Assembly (NCBI GenBank): GCA_964342465.1
Contig: CAYFFQ010000010.1
Coordinates: forward strand, 1-64,000
Reading direction: 5' to 3'
DNA length: 64,000 nucleotides
DNA from: MGIIb-Q1 sp964342465
GTDB lineage: Archaea > Thermoplasmatota > Poseidoniia > Poseidoniales > Thalassarchaeaceae
Shown: piece after piece, positions 51,874-60,364 of the stretch
Position numbering within the stretch: position 1 is the stretch's first letter
How the letters are laid out: the number at the start of each line of letters is the position of its first letter
Translations under genes and position numbers: made by a program
Notes under the pieces: model-generated
What the model was told of the DNA's origin: nothing
What the model saw: the letters and a program-made list of their open reading frames with translations, nothing else
Database searches by the model: none

Positions 51874-54564
51874 ATGAAATCAACAATCCGCACGGGGGTG
51901 CCATATATGTGGCGGGATGCAATTTCCATCGTCGTCGTCGTCTTGATTCTGGCCATCGTCTGGTCCAATCCGCACGGAATATCCTGTGAAAACAATGCCA
52001 ACGGCCGAGGGCAGACTTGTGAGGAACATCTGAAGGATGAAGAGGGCTTCTTCGCATGGGCCGAATTGTACCTCGAAGGGAAATTCGCACTTCCTGTGAG
52101 TGAGGCGAGGGGTTCCTACACAACGACTACCGTCGTCTACAGTGTTCTAGAAGCCGAAGAATACGAATTGACGGCCACCACTTCGCCGCCGAGCAATCAA
52201 CAACAGCAGCCACTCGGCGGCCCGCTGGCGGCTGATGGAGCGGGTGACGGGAGTGGCGCTGATAGCCCCTCATCGGATGGTGACCAAATCACCAAGCAGG
52301 CGGGGAACATACCCGCTGGTGGTGGGCCTAACCTTGAGGGTCTGATTGTGACCCTCGCTCTAACTGATTCCGAAGGGGTACCTGTTTCAGGTAGCGAAGT
52401 CAGACAGTTCAGGGAATCGGGTGAAGTCCTGTTGGGCCACCTCGATGATTCCGGCACTTGGCAGGGAGTCATCCAGCAGCAATTTGGTTTGGTGATGGTG
52501 AAGGTCGAAAACTCGGGAGCGGACGACCTCTGGCTGCTGGCCGACATTCAACCCGCTCGTCGAATGGCGGACATCGGTCTGGTATCATCGATGGAAACGG
52601 TCGTGAGAGGTGAAATCAATCTCTCAGGGGAGGTGCTCATCGTCAGACCGCCGCCACCGGATGAAGGCGAAATCCCGCCAAGACTCGCACTATGGTGGGA
52701 TGACCCCGAAGTTGAAGATGACGAGTGGCTGATCGGTGAAGGGGCTGCTGGGGGAGGAGTGTCGCTGCCGCCCAATCTGACGATGCCGGCAAAACTACGG
52801 ACGAGAACGGTAGCTGGCACACCGGCGGCGGATGCGAGGTTGCTCTTCAACAACTCCATTATCGCCATCAGTGAGGTTGGTGGCTGGGTTGAATTGCCCA
52901 ATCTACAGATTTTTTCCACCGACCTCTCAGTCACGATTCCTGACGGTTTCTCACTTGACCAAGTGAGTATCGCAGTGCAGAAGGCAGGGCAACCGCGCCG
53001 TGAATATCGTGACTTGGATTGGTCGCCATCAGAGGGTAGCGAAAACACATTCGTGGCGACATTGAGCAACCAGACCGGCCTCGTCGATGACCTGCCGAGC
53101 AGGTTGTCGGCTAGTTGGCAGAATCTGGACGGAACTCCCGTTCCGATGGCATCTGGCTTGACGGTCCATGATGGTGAATTGGTTTGGGCGAACCACTGGT
53201 CACCCGGACCTTCACTCGTCATAGCCCTGCTTCTCCTTGTCGGCTTGGAGTCCCTCTACGGAACTTTGGTGCTGTTGACCCTCGCAGTTTCGCTTCACTC
53301 AATCGGCGAGAGAATGGTCGGCCGTGGTGCGGGCCGCATCACGGTTGCACTCACTCTGCTCAACGGCGGTGTGGTGATGTTGGTGCATGCGCAGTGGATG
53401 GGTGACCTCTCAACGGTCTCACTCCTGACCGCAGGTCTTGCGACAGCATTGGTCGTCCTTGAAAGACAGAAGCAGAGTGGTGTCGAAGGTGGCGATTGGT
53501 TGTCAGCACACACTTGGTTGCTCGGCCTCTCATCCGGTCTACTTCTCGGTGGTGCCGTTTGGATGCGCTACTCCAGCGTCGTGGTTCTGCCATGTCTGCT
53601 GTTCACACTGTTCGCCATGGAAAGGGCGGCGCGAGGGGGGGATGATGCAGGGAGGAGTTGGTTCTCCACTCTTCGCTCAGGGAGGGTTTGGGCGGTCAGC
53701 CTCCCAGTTATACTCGGTGCTCTTGTGCTCGGGGTTGCGCTCGGGGCATACAACGCGGAATGGTATGGCGGCCCATTCAATTCCGGTTACCAGTCAGACC
53801 AATTGATAGCGGTGGAGGAGGATGGAAATGTCAGTGCCGCCGAGCCGAGCGAATCGTTTTTCGGACAATATCTCGGCCACATGGACCGCGACCCGTTCAC
53901 TTATCTCGGAGCTTTCATGCTCGCATCATTGGTGCATCTTCCAACCATATTCATCCCCTTGGTCGCCTTCGTTGCGGTCGGGCCGAGGGAGGCGAAGAAG
54001 AGGTTGGAAAAGCGGCCGGCTCTAGCCACACTCTCCTTCACTTGGTTCCTCTCAGTGTTTTTGGTCTATAGCACTCAACTTTGGGTGTTGAATGGGACGA
54101 TAACCGACATCAGATACTACCTGCCACTGTTGCCTCCGGCGGCTCTGTTGAGTGCAGGTATCGTTCTTCCTCTCGCGACGAGGAAGAAGGTTGAGTTGGA
54201 GTCCCTTCTTGAATACGAACTCGGATTGGTGGAATCCGATGAATCGGGGCTTCAATCCGATGATGTGCGAGAGATGATTGACTTGGATGCACAACTCTCG
54301 GAGGTGGGTGAAGAATTCCAGCCGGTATGGCTCCTGCTCCCGTTGGTCGCATTGGTAATCGGAATACTTCAGAGGACTAGGCTGGAAGTGAGTCAATTCG
54401 CATTACCGATGAACACTCCGGATATGTGGCGTCCTTGGCCGGACAGACTCGCCTTTCATCCGACGGAGGTGACGACAATGTGGTTCACTGTCGGCATTCT
54501 GCTCGTCACAGCATTATCCCTTTTAGCCTACAATCGAAAGAAGCGTCTTGCCCACGAGTCCTGA
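51874..54564 (+). CDS. GT-C/GT39-like polytopic membrane protein with a large external insertion
   Basis: 896 residues from ATG 51874. Helix 1 (AISIVVVVLILAIVWSNPHG) is followed by KDEEGFFAWAELYLEGKFAL, which resembles the first external loop of GT39/ArnT-type glycosyltransferases. About 350 residues of beta-rich, Asp/Pro-rich sequence follow, absent from the usual family. The multi-helix part then begins at about residue 445 (SLVIALLLLVGLESLYGTLV) and includes MRYSSVVVLPCLLF and ITDIRYYLPLLPPAALLSAG. A lipid-linked sugar transferase role is inferred. TATA-like strings (tatatatc, attataatac) lie 35-80 bases upstream. The 3' end is duplicated downstream. Confidence 0.68.
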   Translation: MKSTIRTGVPYMWRDAISIVVVVLILAIVWSNPHGISCENNANGRGQTCEEHLKDEEGFFAWAELYLEGKFALPVSEARGSYTTTTVVYSVLEAEEYELTATTSPPSNQQQQPLGGPLAADGAGDGSGADSPSSDGDQITKQAGNIPAGGGPNLEGLIVTLALTDSEGVPVSGSEVRQFRESGEVLLGHLDDSGTWQGVIQQQFGLVMVKVENSGADDLWLLADIQPARRMADIGLVSSMETVVRGEINLSGEVLIVRPPPPDEGEIPPRLALWWDDPEVEDDEWLIGEGAAGGGVSLPPNLTMPAKLRTRTVAGTPAADARLLFNNSIIAISEVGGWVELPNLQIFSTDLSVTIPDGFSLDQVSIAVQKAGQPRREYRDLDWSPSEGSENTFVATLSNQTGLVDDLPSRLSASWQNLDGTPVPMASGLTVHDGELVWANHWSPGPSLVIALLLLVGLESLYGTLVLLTLAVSLHSIGERMVGRGAGRITVALTLLNGGVVMLVHAQWMGDLSTVSLLTAGLATALVVLERQKQSGVEGGDWLSAHTWLLGLSSGLLLGGAVWMRYSSVVVLPCLLFTLFAMERAARGGDDAGRSWFSTLRSGRVWAVSLPVILGALVLGVALGAYNAEWYGGPFNSGYQSDQLIAVEEDGNVSAAEPSESFFGQYLGHMDRDPFTYLGAFMLASLVHLPTIFIPLVAFVAVGPREAKKRLEKRPALATLSFTWFLSVFLVYSTQLWVLNGTITDIRYYLPLLPPAALLSAGIVLPLATRKKVELESLLEYELGLVESDESGLQSDDVREMIDLDAQLSEVGEEFQPVWLLLPLVALVIGILQRTRLEVSQFALPMNTPDMWRPWPDRLAFHPTEVTTMWFTVGILLVTALSLLAYNRKKRLAHES

Positions 54565-54633
54565 ACGAGCATCGTCCCGCTCCCTCTGACCACGCGCTTG
54601 ACCTCGTCTTGCCCACGAGTCCTGAACGAGCAT
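54544..54633. repeat. 61-bp repeat copying the 3' end of the GT-C-like gene
   Basis: cgtcttgcccacgagtcctg followed by aacgagcat occurs at 54544 (inside the gene, encoding RLAHES and stop) and at 54605, a 61-bp spacing. One full unit plus a second partial copy. Confidence 0.88.
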
Positions 54634-54818
54634 GGGGGGGGAGGTGATTTAGTGGAGCAGCCCCGCGTCTGACCTACGATTCTTGAGTGAAATAATCCCC
54701 TTTCCGGACTGCGCCGAGGCGCACCCGTCCAACCTCCGTTCTTGCACGGGTATTGACCGAACCCCTCTCTATCATGGTGACCGTGAGGCTCATGGGCTTC
54801 CACACCCACCGCGTCGTT

Positions 54819-55697
54819 ATGTCGGGGGTCATTGCGGTCCTGCTCGGTAGTGCTCAGGATGGGGGGGTCCCGCAGGCCGGTTGTGTGGAACAGTGCTGCA
54901 TGAACCGATTCGGGGGGCCGACGAGGTCGAGAAATCCGGTGGCATTGGGCGTGACTGCTGAAGATGACAGCCGCCACCTCTTTGAAGCGAGTAGAACATT
55001 GTCTGACCAGTTGAGAATCTGGTCCGATGCCGACGGCCTGCCACTCAATACTCTTGACTCACTCTGGTTGACACACGCCCACCTCGGCCATATCGATGGG
55101 TTGGGACAATTCGGTTGTGAGGCGTGGGGGGTGAAGGGGGTGCCGATGTATGGCTCGGAATCGATGATTTCCTTGATCCAGAACAGCCCTAATCTAGCAC
55201 ATTTATTTGACAATGGCCACCTCGTTCCAACAACCTTCAGTGATGGAAACAAGGTGCAACTTACTTCAGAATTATCCATCACGCCCCTAAGGGTTCCTCA
55301 CCGCGATGAATTGACTGACACATACGCATTCCTCATCGCTGGTTCAGAGAGTAGGATGCTGTTTCTGCCTGACCACGATTCTTGGGATGGGACTCTGGGA
55401 CTTCACGGCAGCGAGAATCCTCGCGATTGGTTTCGCTCGCTTTCTGTTGACCTCGCTCTCCTCGATGCGACCTTTTGGTCTGAGGATGAGTTGGGAGGGC
55501 ACGCTCGCGAGATAGGGCATCCACCTGTTGAGGAGACTCTTGGGTTGTTAGGGCGGCGAAATGCTGGTGACCCACGTGTTGTTTTGTTTCATCTGAACCA
55601 TACGAACCCACTCCATGATGAGGCTTCGGCAGAGGCTGCGAGGGTTCGGGCCATTGGTTGGGAAGTCGGTCAGCAGGCGATGCGGTTCAACCTCTGA
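54819..55697 (+). CDS. PqqB-like metallo-beta-lactamase-fold hydrolase
   Basis: 292 residues from ATG 54819; upstream in-frame starts exist at 54753. The start VLLGSAQDGGVPQAGCVEQC matches the PqqB/RNase Z-like subgroup. The zinc motif is TLDSLWLTHAHLGHIDGL (HAHLGH at about 86-91). A PDHDSWDG string and a late His (FHLNHTNPL) complete the fold. PqqB takes part in PQQ synthesis in bacteria, but no other pqq gene is present, so the reaction is open. The stop codon opens the downstream 36-bp array. Confidence 0.85.
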   Translation: MSGVIAVLLGSAQDGGVPQAGCVEQCCMNRFGGPTRSRNPVALGVTAEDDSRHLFEASRTLSDQLRIWSDADGLPLNTLDSLWLTHAHLGHIDGLGQFGCEAWGVKGVPMYGSESMISLIQNSPNLAHLFDNGHLVPTTFSDGNKVQLTSELSITPLRVPHRDELTDTYAFLIAGSESRMLFLPDHDSWDGTLGLHGSENPRDWFRSLSVDLALLDATFWSEDELGGHAREIGHPPVEETLGLLGRRNAGDPRVVLFHLNHTNPLHDEASAEAARVRAIGWEVGQQAMRFNL

Positions 55698-55870
55698 AAT
55701 GACGACTGGCATCACCGCTGCATAGCGCTCTGAAATGACGACTGGCATCACCGCTGCATAGCGCTCTGAAACACCGACTGCCATTATCGCTGCATAGCGC
55801 TCTGAAATGACGACTGGCATCATCGCTGCATAGCGCTCGGATTACCGACTGCCATTATCGCTGCTTCTCT
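55692..55870. repeat. 36-bp tandem array starting at the stop codon of the PqqB-like gene
   Basis: The unit ctctgaaatgacgactggca and 16 further bases starts at 55692, 55728, 55764 and 55800, with a degraded fifth unit at 55836. The period is exactly 36. The first ctctga is the last Leu codon and stop of the gene. Two unit variants alternate (ggcatcacc and gccattatc). There are no spacers, so this is not CRISPR. Confidence 0.93.
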
Positions 55871-56015
55871 CTCTTGGTTGGTATTTCGGTTGGCAGGCGA
55901 TGTGGGCGACCGCGGGTTGGCGGCGAAAGCCCAATCCCTCAAGTTTAGAGTGCGGGCAGATGACTAGTCGCCTCTTGGTAGATAGTTCAGATTGATGGCT
56001 AGTCAACATCCCAGT

Positions 56016-57491
56016 TCAGATGAGTTCTTCAAGTTCGCCAACCGCCTCGAACAGACTCGGGCCCGCACCGAGATAGTAGACCGACCCCATCCTGCTTCTC
56101 GAATCCTCTGGACTGACATTTCCCTCAATCGCCTTGCTCGCACATTCGTCCGTACATCCGTCAGCAAAGGCGACATAGACACGCCCCTCGCGGTCGATGT
56201 GGAGGTCATTGAAATCAAGCAAGTTGCGGTTCGAGCCGCCGATATCGCGACAGTCACCGCTGTTCAGACAGATGGCTCCGACCTGCACAGGGTCGGGTGA
56301 AACCCTCACCGTGTGAAACACAGGTTCGGGGTCCAAAGCGTTGAGTGAGTAGGTGATGTAGAGATAGTAACTCACATTCGCCGGCGCGTAATGTGGATTT
56401 CCATTCCATGCGTTCCCGTCGAGGTCACTCTGATTCAGTTGGCTGCCATTTTCGCTACCGAGGTAGGTGATGGCAATCCTGCCGGGGTCGCCAGCATCGA
56501 TTTGCGGAAAAGTAGTGGAAATCACCTCGGCGGGGGAGATTCTGATACTGGTGGAATCCCAGGTATCACCGCTATCCGTGCTGCGTGCCATGTAGACCCC
56601 CTGGTCAGCCCCAGTCCAGATGTGGTAGGCGTTGGATGCACTGTCTGTTCCCACTTCGGAGTTCTTGCGCGGGTTGGGGGTGCCGACATCTTCGCCCATT
56701 TCGCGCTCATCCCACGAGAGCCCGTTGTCCTTGGAAATTACCACTGTCGGTGTGGCCACGCGTGGTGGAACATAGACCGTCCCGTCCGCTGCGGTGGTGA
56801 TGGCCCCATGCAATCCTCCGTTGGTGGTCGCAAGCCCGTAGATTTGGCCTCCGACTTCAAACGATGCACCCCCGTCAAACGATGTGTAACAGAAGATTCC
56901 GGCCAGTTTGTTGTAGCAGAAATAGACCGCAGTCTCATAGATTGGCCCTCCCGCCCCAATTATTCCATAACCAGATGAGGTCCACGGCCCAGACCCGAGT
57001 TTTATGTGGTCGTTCAGGGGTACCGGCCCCGAGTCGTGTGGGTTTCCCAACCACGAGTCACCATCGTTGTCTGACCACGCTATCCAAGTCGTTGCCAGTC
57101 CGACCATCTGGACATTGAAGATGCGGTCGGTGATTGGGTCGACCCAGCCGTAGGGGTCGCTTGTCGTCGGCTGGGATGCATAATCCTCAACACTCTCCCA
57201 AGATTCTCCGTAGTCGCAGGAACGCATCACCTTCTCTAAGGCGATGAAGAAGATGCACCCTGATGAAGTGATGCCAATGGAAGGTTCCGGTCCATTTTCG
57301 CCTACATTCGAGAAGACGAAACTGAGGTTGAGTGGAGGTTCGTCGACCGGCATACCATCGGCGCCGGTGACGAAGATTCCATCGGGAAGACTTGGCTCTT
57401 CAACCTTCGTCGGCGGCGAATCACTTGCGAAACATCCCGAAAGCAGGGCAGAACAAAAGAGAGTAGAGATGAGCAGAGCCCTGCCTCGCAT
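56016..57491 (-). CDS. Secreted lipoprotein with sialidase-like (BNR/Asp-box) propeller
   Basis: About 491 residues from ATG 57491; frame open to 57512. The signal segment ends in a lipobox (STLFCSALLSGCFAS). Five Asp-box-type motifs are spaced through the protein: CDYGESW, DNDGDSW, FDGGASF, KDNGLSW, TDSGDTW. This gives a six-bladed propeller of the sialidase/BNR type. The Arg triad of real sialidases is not identifiable, so enzymatic activity is unproven. Cysteine pairs suggest an extracytoplasmic location. It is a neighbour of the propeller-PKD gene. Confidence 0.83.
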   Translation of the reverse strand: MRGRALLISTLFCSALLSGCFASDSPPTKVEEPSLPDGIFVTGADGMPVDEPPLNLSFVFSNVGENGPEPSIGITSSGCIFFIALEKVMRSCDYGESWESVEDYASQPTTSDPYGWVDPITDRIFNVQMVGLATTWIAWSDNDGDSWLGNPHDSGPVPLNDHIKLGSGPWTSSGYGIIGAGGPIYETAVYFCYNKLAGIFCYTSFDGGASFEVGGQIYGLATTNGGLHGAITTAADGTVYVPPRVATPTVVISKDNGLSWDEREMGEDVGTPNPRKNSEVGTDSASNAYHIWTGADQGVYMARSTDSGDTWDSTSIRISPAEVISTTFPQIDAGDPGRIAITYLGSENGSQLNQSDLDGNAWNGNPHYAPANVSYYLYITYSLNALDPEPVFHTVRVSPDPVQVGAICLNSGDCRDIGGSNRNLLDFNDLHIDREGRVYVAFADGCTDECASKAIEGNVSPEDSRSRMGSVYYLGAGPSLFEAVGELEELI

Positions 57492-57699
57492 AACAGGAAG
57501 GGGGGGCATCACCCCGCCATGAACTTACCCACCCCTTGCCAGATGAATTTTGCCAGCACTTGTCAGTTGGATTGACCAGCAATTCCAATTCAGGATTCTG
57601 TGCTCGGAGTTGTCACATGCCAATTGGTAGTTAGGGTTGGGCGTTTCACGGAAGCGGTGATGGTGGGTCGAGCAAGGTAGTGGCGAAGTGAGTTCGTGG

Positions 57700-59280
57700 T
57701 CATCTAACCTGAACGGTGACCGCATCGGAGGTACTCGCCTTGTCGTTATCTGTGACTGTCAGGGTGAAGGTGTGGTTCCCTTTGGGTAGTCTGACCTTGA
57801 TGACCGGAGCCTCTCCAATAACACGGTTGGAGACATCCCGCCAGATGTGGGCGACAATCTCACCGTCCTCGTCGTATGAACGAGAGCCGTCGAGTTTGAC
57901 AATCGCCGTTCCATCCTCGTCGGCGGCGACTATCTGGTCCTCGCCGGCGTCGGCGATGGGGGGCATGTTGATTCTGCCAGCTGATTCTGAAAGTGCCGCT
58001 TCGAAATCGAACTCTTCCTGAGTAGCGTTGGTCAAGGTGATCTCCGCTTCCAACAGGCCGAGCAGGTCGTCAGCGCCACTTGGAGCCGCACCGCCGCCAC
58101 CCTGCATCTGTTTCAACTCAGATTCGGTCAGAAGAGATGAGTAATCTTCATCTTCCCCATAAAGCGCCTCCGCTGTCACTTTCTGAACCTGCGCTGGACT
58201 GGCCGTGGAGAATTGGCGCAGGTCTGCATCCATGTCGGCTCCGCTCTCCATGAGGTATGGTTTCGCCGCACTGTCAAGCACCAAAACCTGAGTCTCGCGG
58301 GTGTAGTCGTTCTGGTTGTCGCCCCCGACTGCGATTACCCTCCCGTCGTTGCTCATGCATACCATCTCGGTAAGTCCAGTATGCTCAACCTGCCACTTCT
58401 CCTCGCCGCTCCCGTCAATCATGTGAACATGGAACCAAGTAGCCACCAGCAGGTCATCTCCAAACACCAGCAGGTCGTGGATTGAGTAGGGTGATTTGTA
58501 GCGCCTGTGTGGGCTTCGCTCCCTATCGAACTGCACCACCTCTCCGTCGAACATTCCGCAGACAATCCCCCCTGCTGCTGGTCGCATCACTTCGCAGGGG
58601 TGGCGGAGAGGGTGTCGGTCTGCTTCGGCGCCGAGAGGAGTCCACCATTCGATGACGATTTCCTCTTCGTCGCCGAGCGTGACATCGATGGACTCTCTAG
58701 CGATGCACAGATGACCATCTTCACAGTAAGCCATGGCGGTGATTCGCTCGCCCTGCTCTCCGCGGGCAGGGCGAGCGAAGATGAGTTGTCCATTGCGGCC
58801 TACGACAGAGACATTTCCTACATCGTCGGCCACAGCCACAGATTCACCGCGCGGGTGAACCGCCAGCAGAACGAGTTCACCCGCCCCGAAATGGGCCAAC
58901 AGGCTGCCGCGGCCATCGATGAGATGGAGTAGGCGGGCTCCGTCTATCGCCGCGACCAAGGAGCCGGATTGAGAGATGGCGAGATGGTCACATCCCCCGC
59001 CAAGGCTCTGTGTCCAACGATGGCCACCCTTTTTTTCGTAGGCATGCAGGTCTCCAGAATGGCTCCCAACGACCACCATCTCCTCACTGGTGATGGCAAC
59101 TTTGCCAACACCGCCATCGACGGCGATTTTCACATCAGCCTCCGCTGATGTGGTCGAACAGATTGAGAGGTGTTCATCCTCTCCGCCCCAGACCATGAAA
59201 CTGCCGTCAGGCGAAAGGGCTAGAGATGTGACGGTGGATTGAGGGTGAAGAGTGTTGGCTGCATCGATGGTCAATGGCAT
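57700..59280 (-). CDS. WD40/quinoprotein-like propeller with C-terminal PKD-type domain
   Basis: 526 residues, no signal peptide. Residues 1-330 form a WD40-like propeller (LALSPDGSFMVWGGEDEH, VAVADDVGNVSVVGRNGQ, MVCMSNDGRVIAVGGDNQ). An acidic linker comes next, then a PKD-type domain (PIADAGEDQIVAADEDG, then DGSRSYDEDGEIVAHIWR and HTFTLTVTDNDKAS). PKD domains are usually outside the cell, so the lack of a signal is odd. Export by another route, or an unrecognised N-terminal start, is possible. Confidence 0.78.
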   Translation of the reverse strand: MPLTIDAANTLHPQSTVTSLALSPDGSFMVWGGEDEHLSICSTTSAEADVKIAVDGGVGKVAITSEEMVVVGSHSGDLHAYEKKGGHRWTQSLGGGCDHLAISQSGSLVAAIDGARLLHLIDGRGSLLAHFGAGELVLLAVHPRGESVAVADDVGNVSVVGRNGQLIFARPARGEQGERITAMAYCEDGHLCIARESIDVTLGDEEEIVIEWWTPLGAEADRHPLRHPCEVMRPAAGGIVCGMFDGEVVQFDRERSPHRRYKSPYSIHDLLVFGDDLLVATWFHVHMIDGSGEEKWQVEHTGLTEMVCMSNDGRVIAVGGDNQNDYTRETQVLVLDSAAKPYLMESGADMDADLRQFSTASPAQVQKVTAEALYGEDEDYSSLLTESELKQMQGGGGAAPSGADDLLGLLEAEITLTNATQEEFDFEAALSESAGRINMPPIADAGEDQIVAADEDGTAIVKLDGSRSYDEDGEIVAHIWRDVSNRVIGEAPVIKVRLPKGNHTFTLTVTDNDKASTSDAVTVQVR

Positions 59281-59438
59281 CTGTATCGGAAGGTAATGTC
59301 AATCACTTGTAAATGATGCTATCGCTGTGGGGGGTTTCCGCCGAAGTGGTCGGACACACCTCAACGCAATCCCTTGGACTGCGCCCTGCTGAACTCTTAG
59401 GGAGGGTCAGGGGGGTTGGTCAGAGTGGGTCAAGCGCC

Positions 59439-60329
59439 TCAAATGGACAAACCAGAACGTCGCCTGAGCGTGCCGAGTTCTTCGTCACTCCAACCGACCA
59501 GTGGCTCGAGTAGGGCGACTGAACAGTGCTCGGAATCCTCTTGTTCACTGACATCGGCATCAGCCTCGCTCGCAAAGGAAATGTCTGCAGCGACGCGCCC
59601 CCAAATCTTTCCAACATGCCCCGGCCCAGGCGCAGTCGCCAGCCGAGACTGCCAACTCGTATTGATGTGACTCGCATCCCACTCGCAGACCTTTTCGACC
59701 AATTCTGGTAAGGCGTGGTCGCCGGCGAGCAGACGGCAGCCACGCCGCATCACCAACCATGCGGCGAGATAATCATCCTCGCTGGCAAGGTCGGCAGTGA
59801 CCAACCCCTGAACTCCGGTCGGGAGTCCTCCGGGGCAGACGACCTTCTCACCCAGCAGGGCAACCTCGTCGGGAAAAAGGGCAACGCGCACTTCCCAATC
59901 CGGTTCACTCAAGTCTACACTCAAGTGTGGGGCGAGGGAGAGTATCTCGGCACCGAGGGCAGCGGCGAAAGTCTGTGAGTTCCACTCCTTTCTCTCACCA
60001 TGTCGCTTGCACCGTACTGCGAAAGTGGCCCCAACTCTCTGCGGCGCATCACCGATGACCGCGGCGGCGATTTCATCGAGTTGGAGTGGGTATCTCGTCA
60101 TCGGCTCGGCCGATATGAGGCCGAAGGTGTGGCGAAAGGCGTCCTCAACCGCTTCCATTTCACCCTCGATGAGGTCAACGAAGAACATGCCTTGGAAATT
60201 CTTCACATCTATTTTCGCCCCTCTGACTTCAGCCTGTGCGATGAGATGTTTTCTCAGTGCCTTGGTCATGAATCGTCGCACAGGTCGCGATTTGAGAAGA
60301 ACCTCACCCATCTTGACTACCCAGCGCAT
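59439..60329 (-). CDS. ThiI-like THUMP protein with degenerate AANH/PP-loop
   Basis: 296 residues, shorter than typical ThiI. The N-terminal part starts VVKMGEVLLKSRPVRRFM (the usual KxGE-L-K-R start). A THUMP domain follows, then GEKVVCPGGLPTGVQGLV, the junction before the PP-loop. Where ThiI has SGGxDS, this protein has ADLASEDDYLAAWLVM. The ATP pyrophosphatase motif is therefore gone, and the rhodanese and later parts are missing. tRNA binding may remain while 4-thiouridine synthesis is unlikely. It lies between the propeller-PKD gene and purF. Confidence 0.8.
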   Translation of the reverse strand: MRWVVKMGEVLLKSRPVRRFMTKALRKHLIAQAEVRGAKIDVKNFQGMFFVDLIEGEMEAVEDAFRHTFGLISAEPMTRYPLQLDEIAAAVIGDAPQRVGATFAVRCKRHGERKEWNSQTFAAALGAEILSLAPHLSVDLSEPDWEVRVALFPDEVALLGEKVVCPGGLPTGVQGLVTADLASEDDYLAAWLVMRRGCRLLAGDHALPELVEKVCEWDASHINTSWQSRLATAPGPGHVGKIWGRVAADISFASEADADVSEQEDSEHCSVALLEPLVGWSDEELGTLRRRSGLSI

Positions 60330-60364
60330 CTGTGAACACCTCCGGTCCTTGCTCTCGGATGAGA

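Noticed and set aside
54753..55697. Complete PQQ biosynthesis locus
   Set aside because: Only a PqqB-like hydrolase is present; no pqqA, C, D or E homologue nearby, so PQQ synthesis is not supported.
55692..55870. 36-bp repeats resembling a CRISPR array
   Set aside because: Units are directly head-to-tail with no spacers, the first unit overlaps a stop codon, and no cas gene is in the window.
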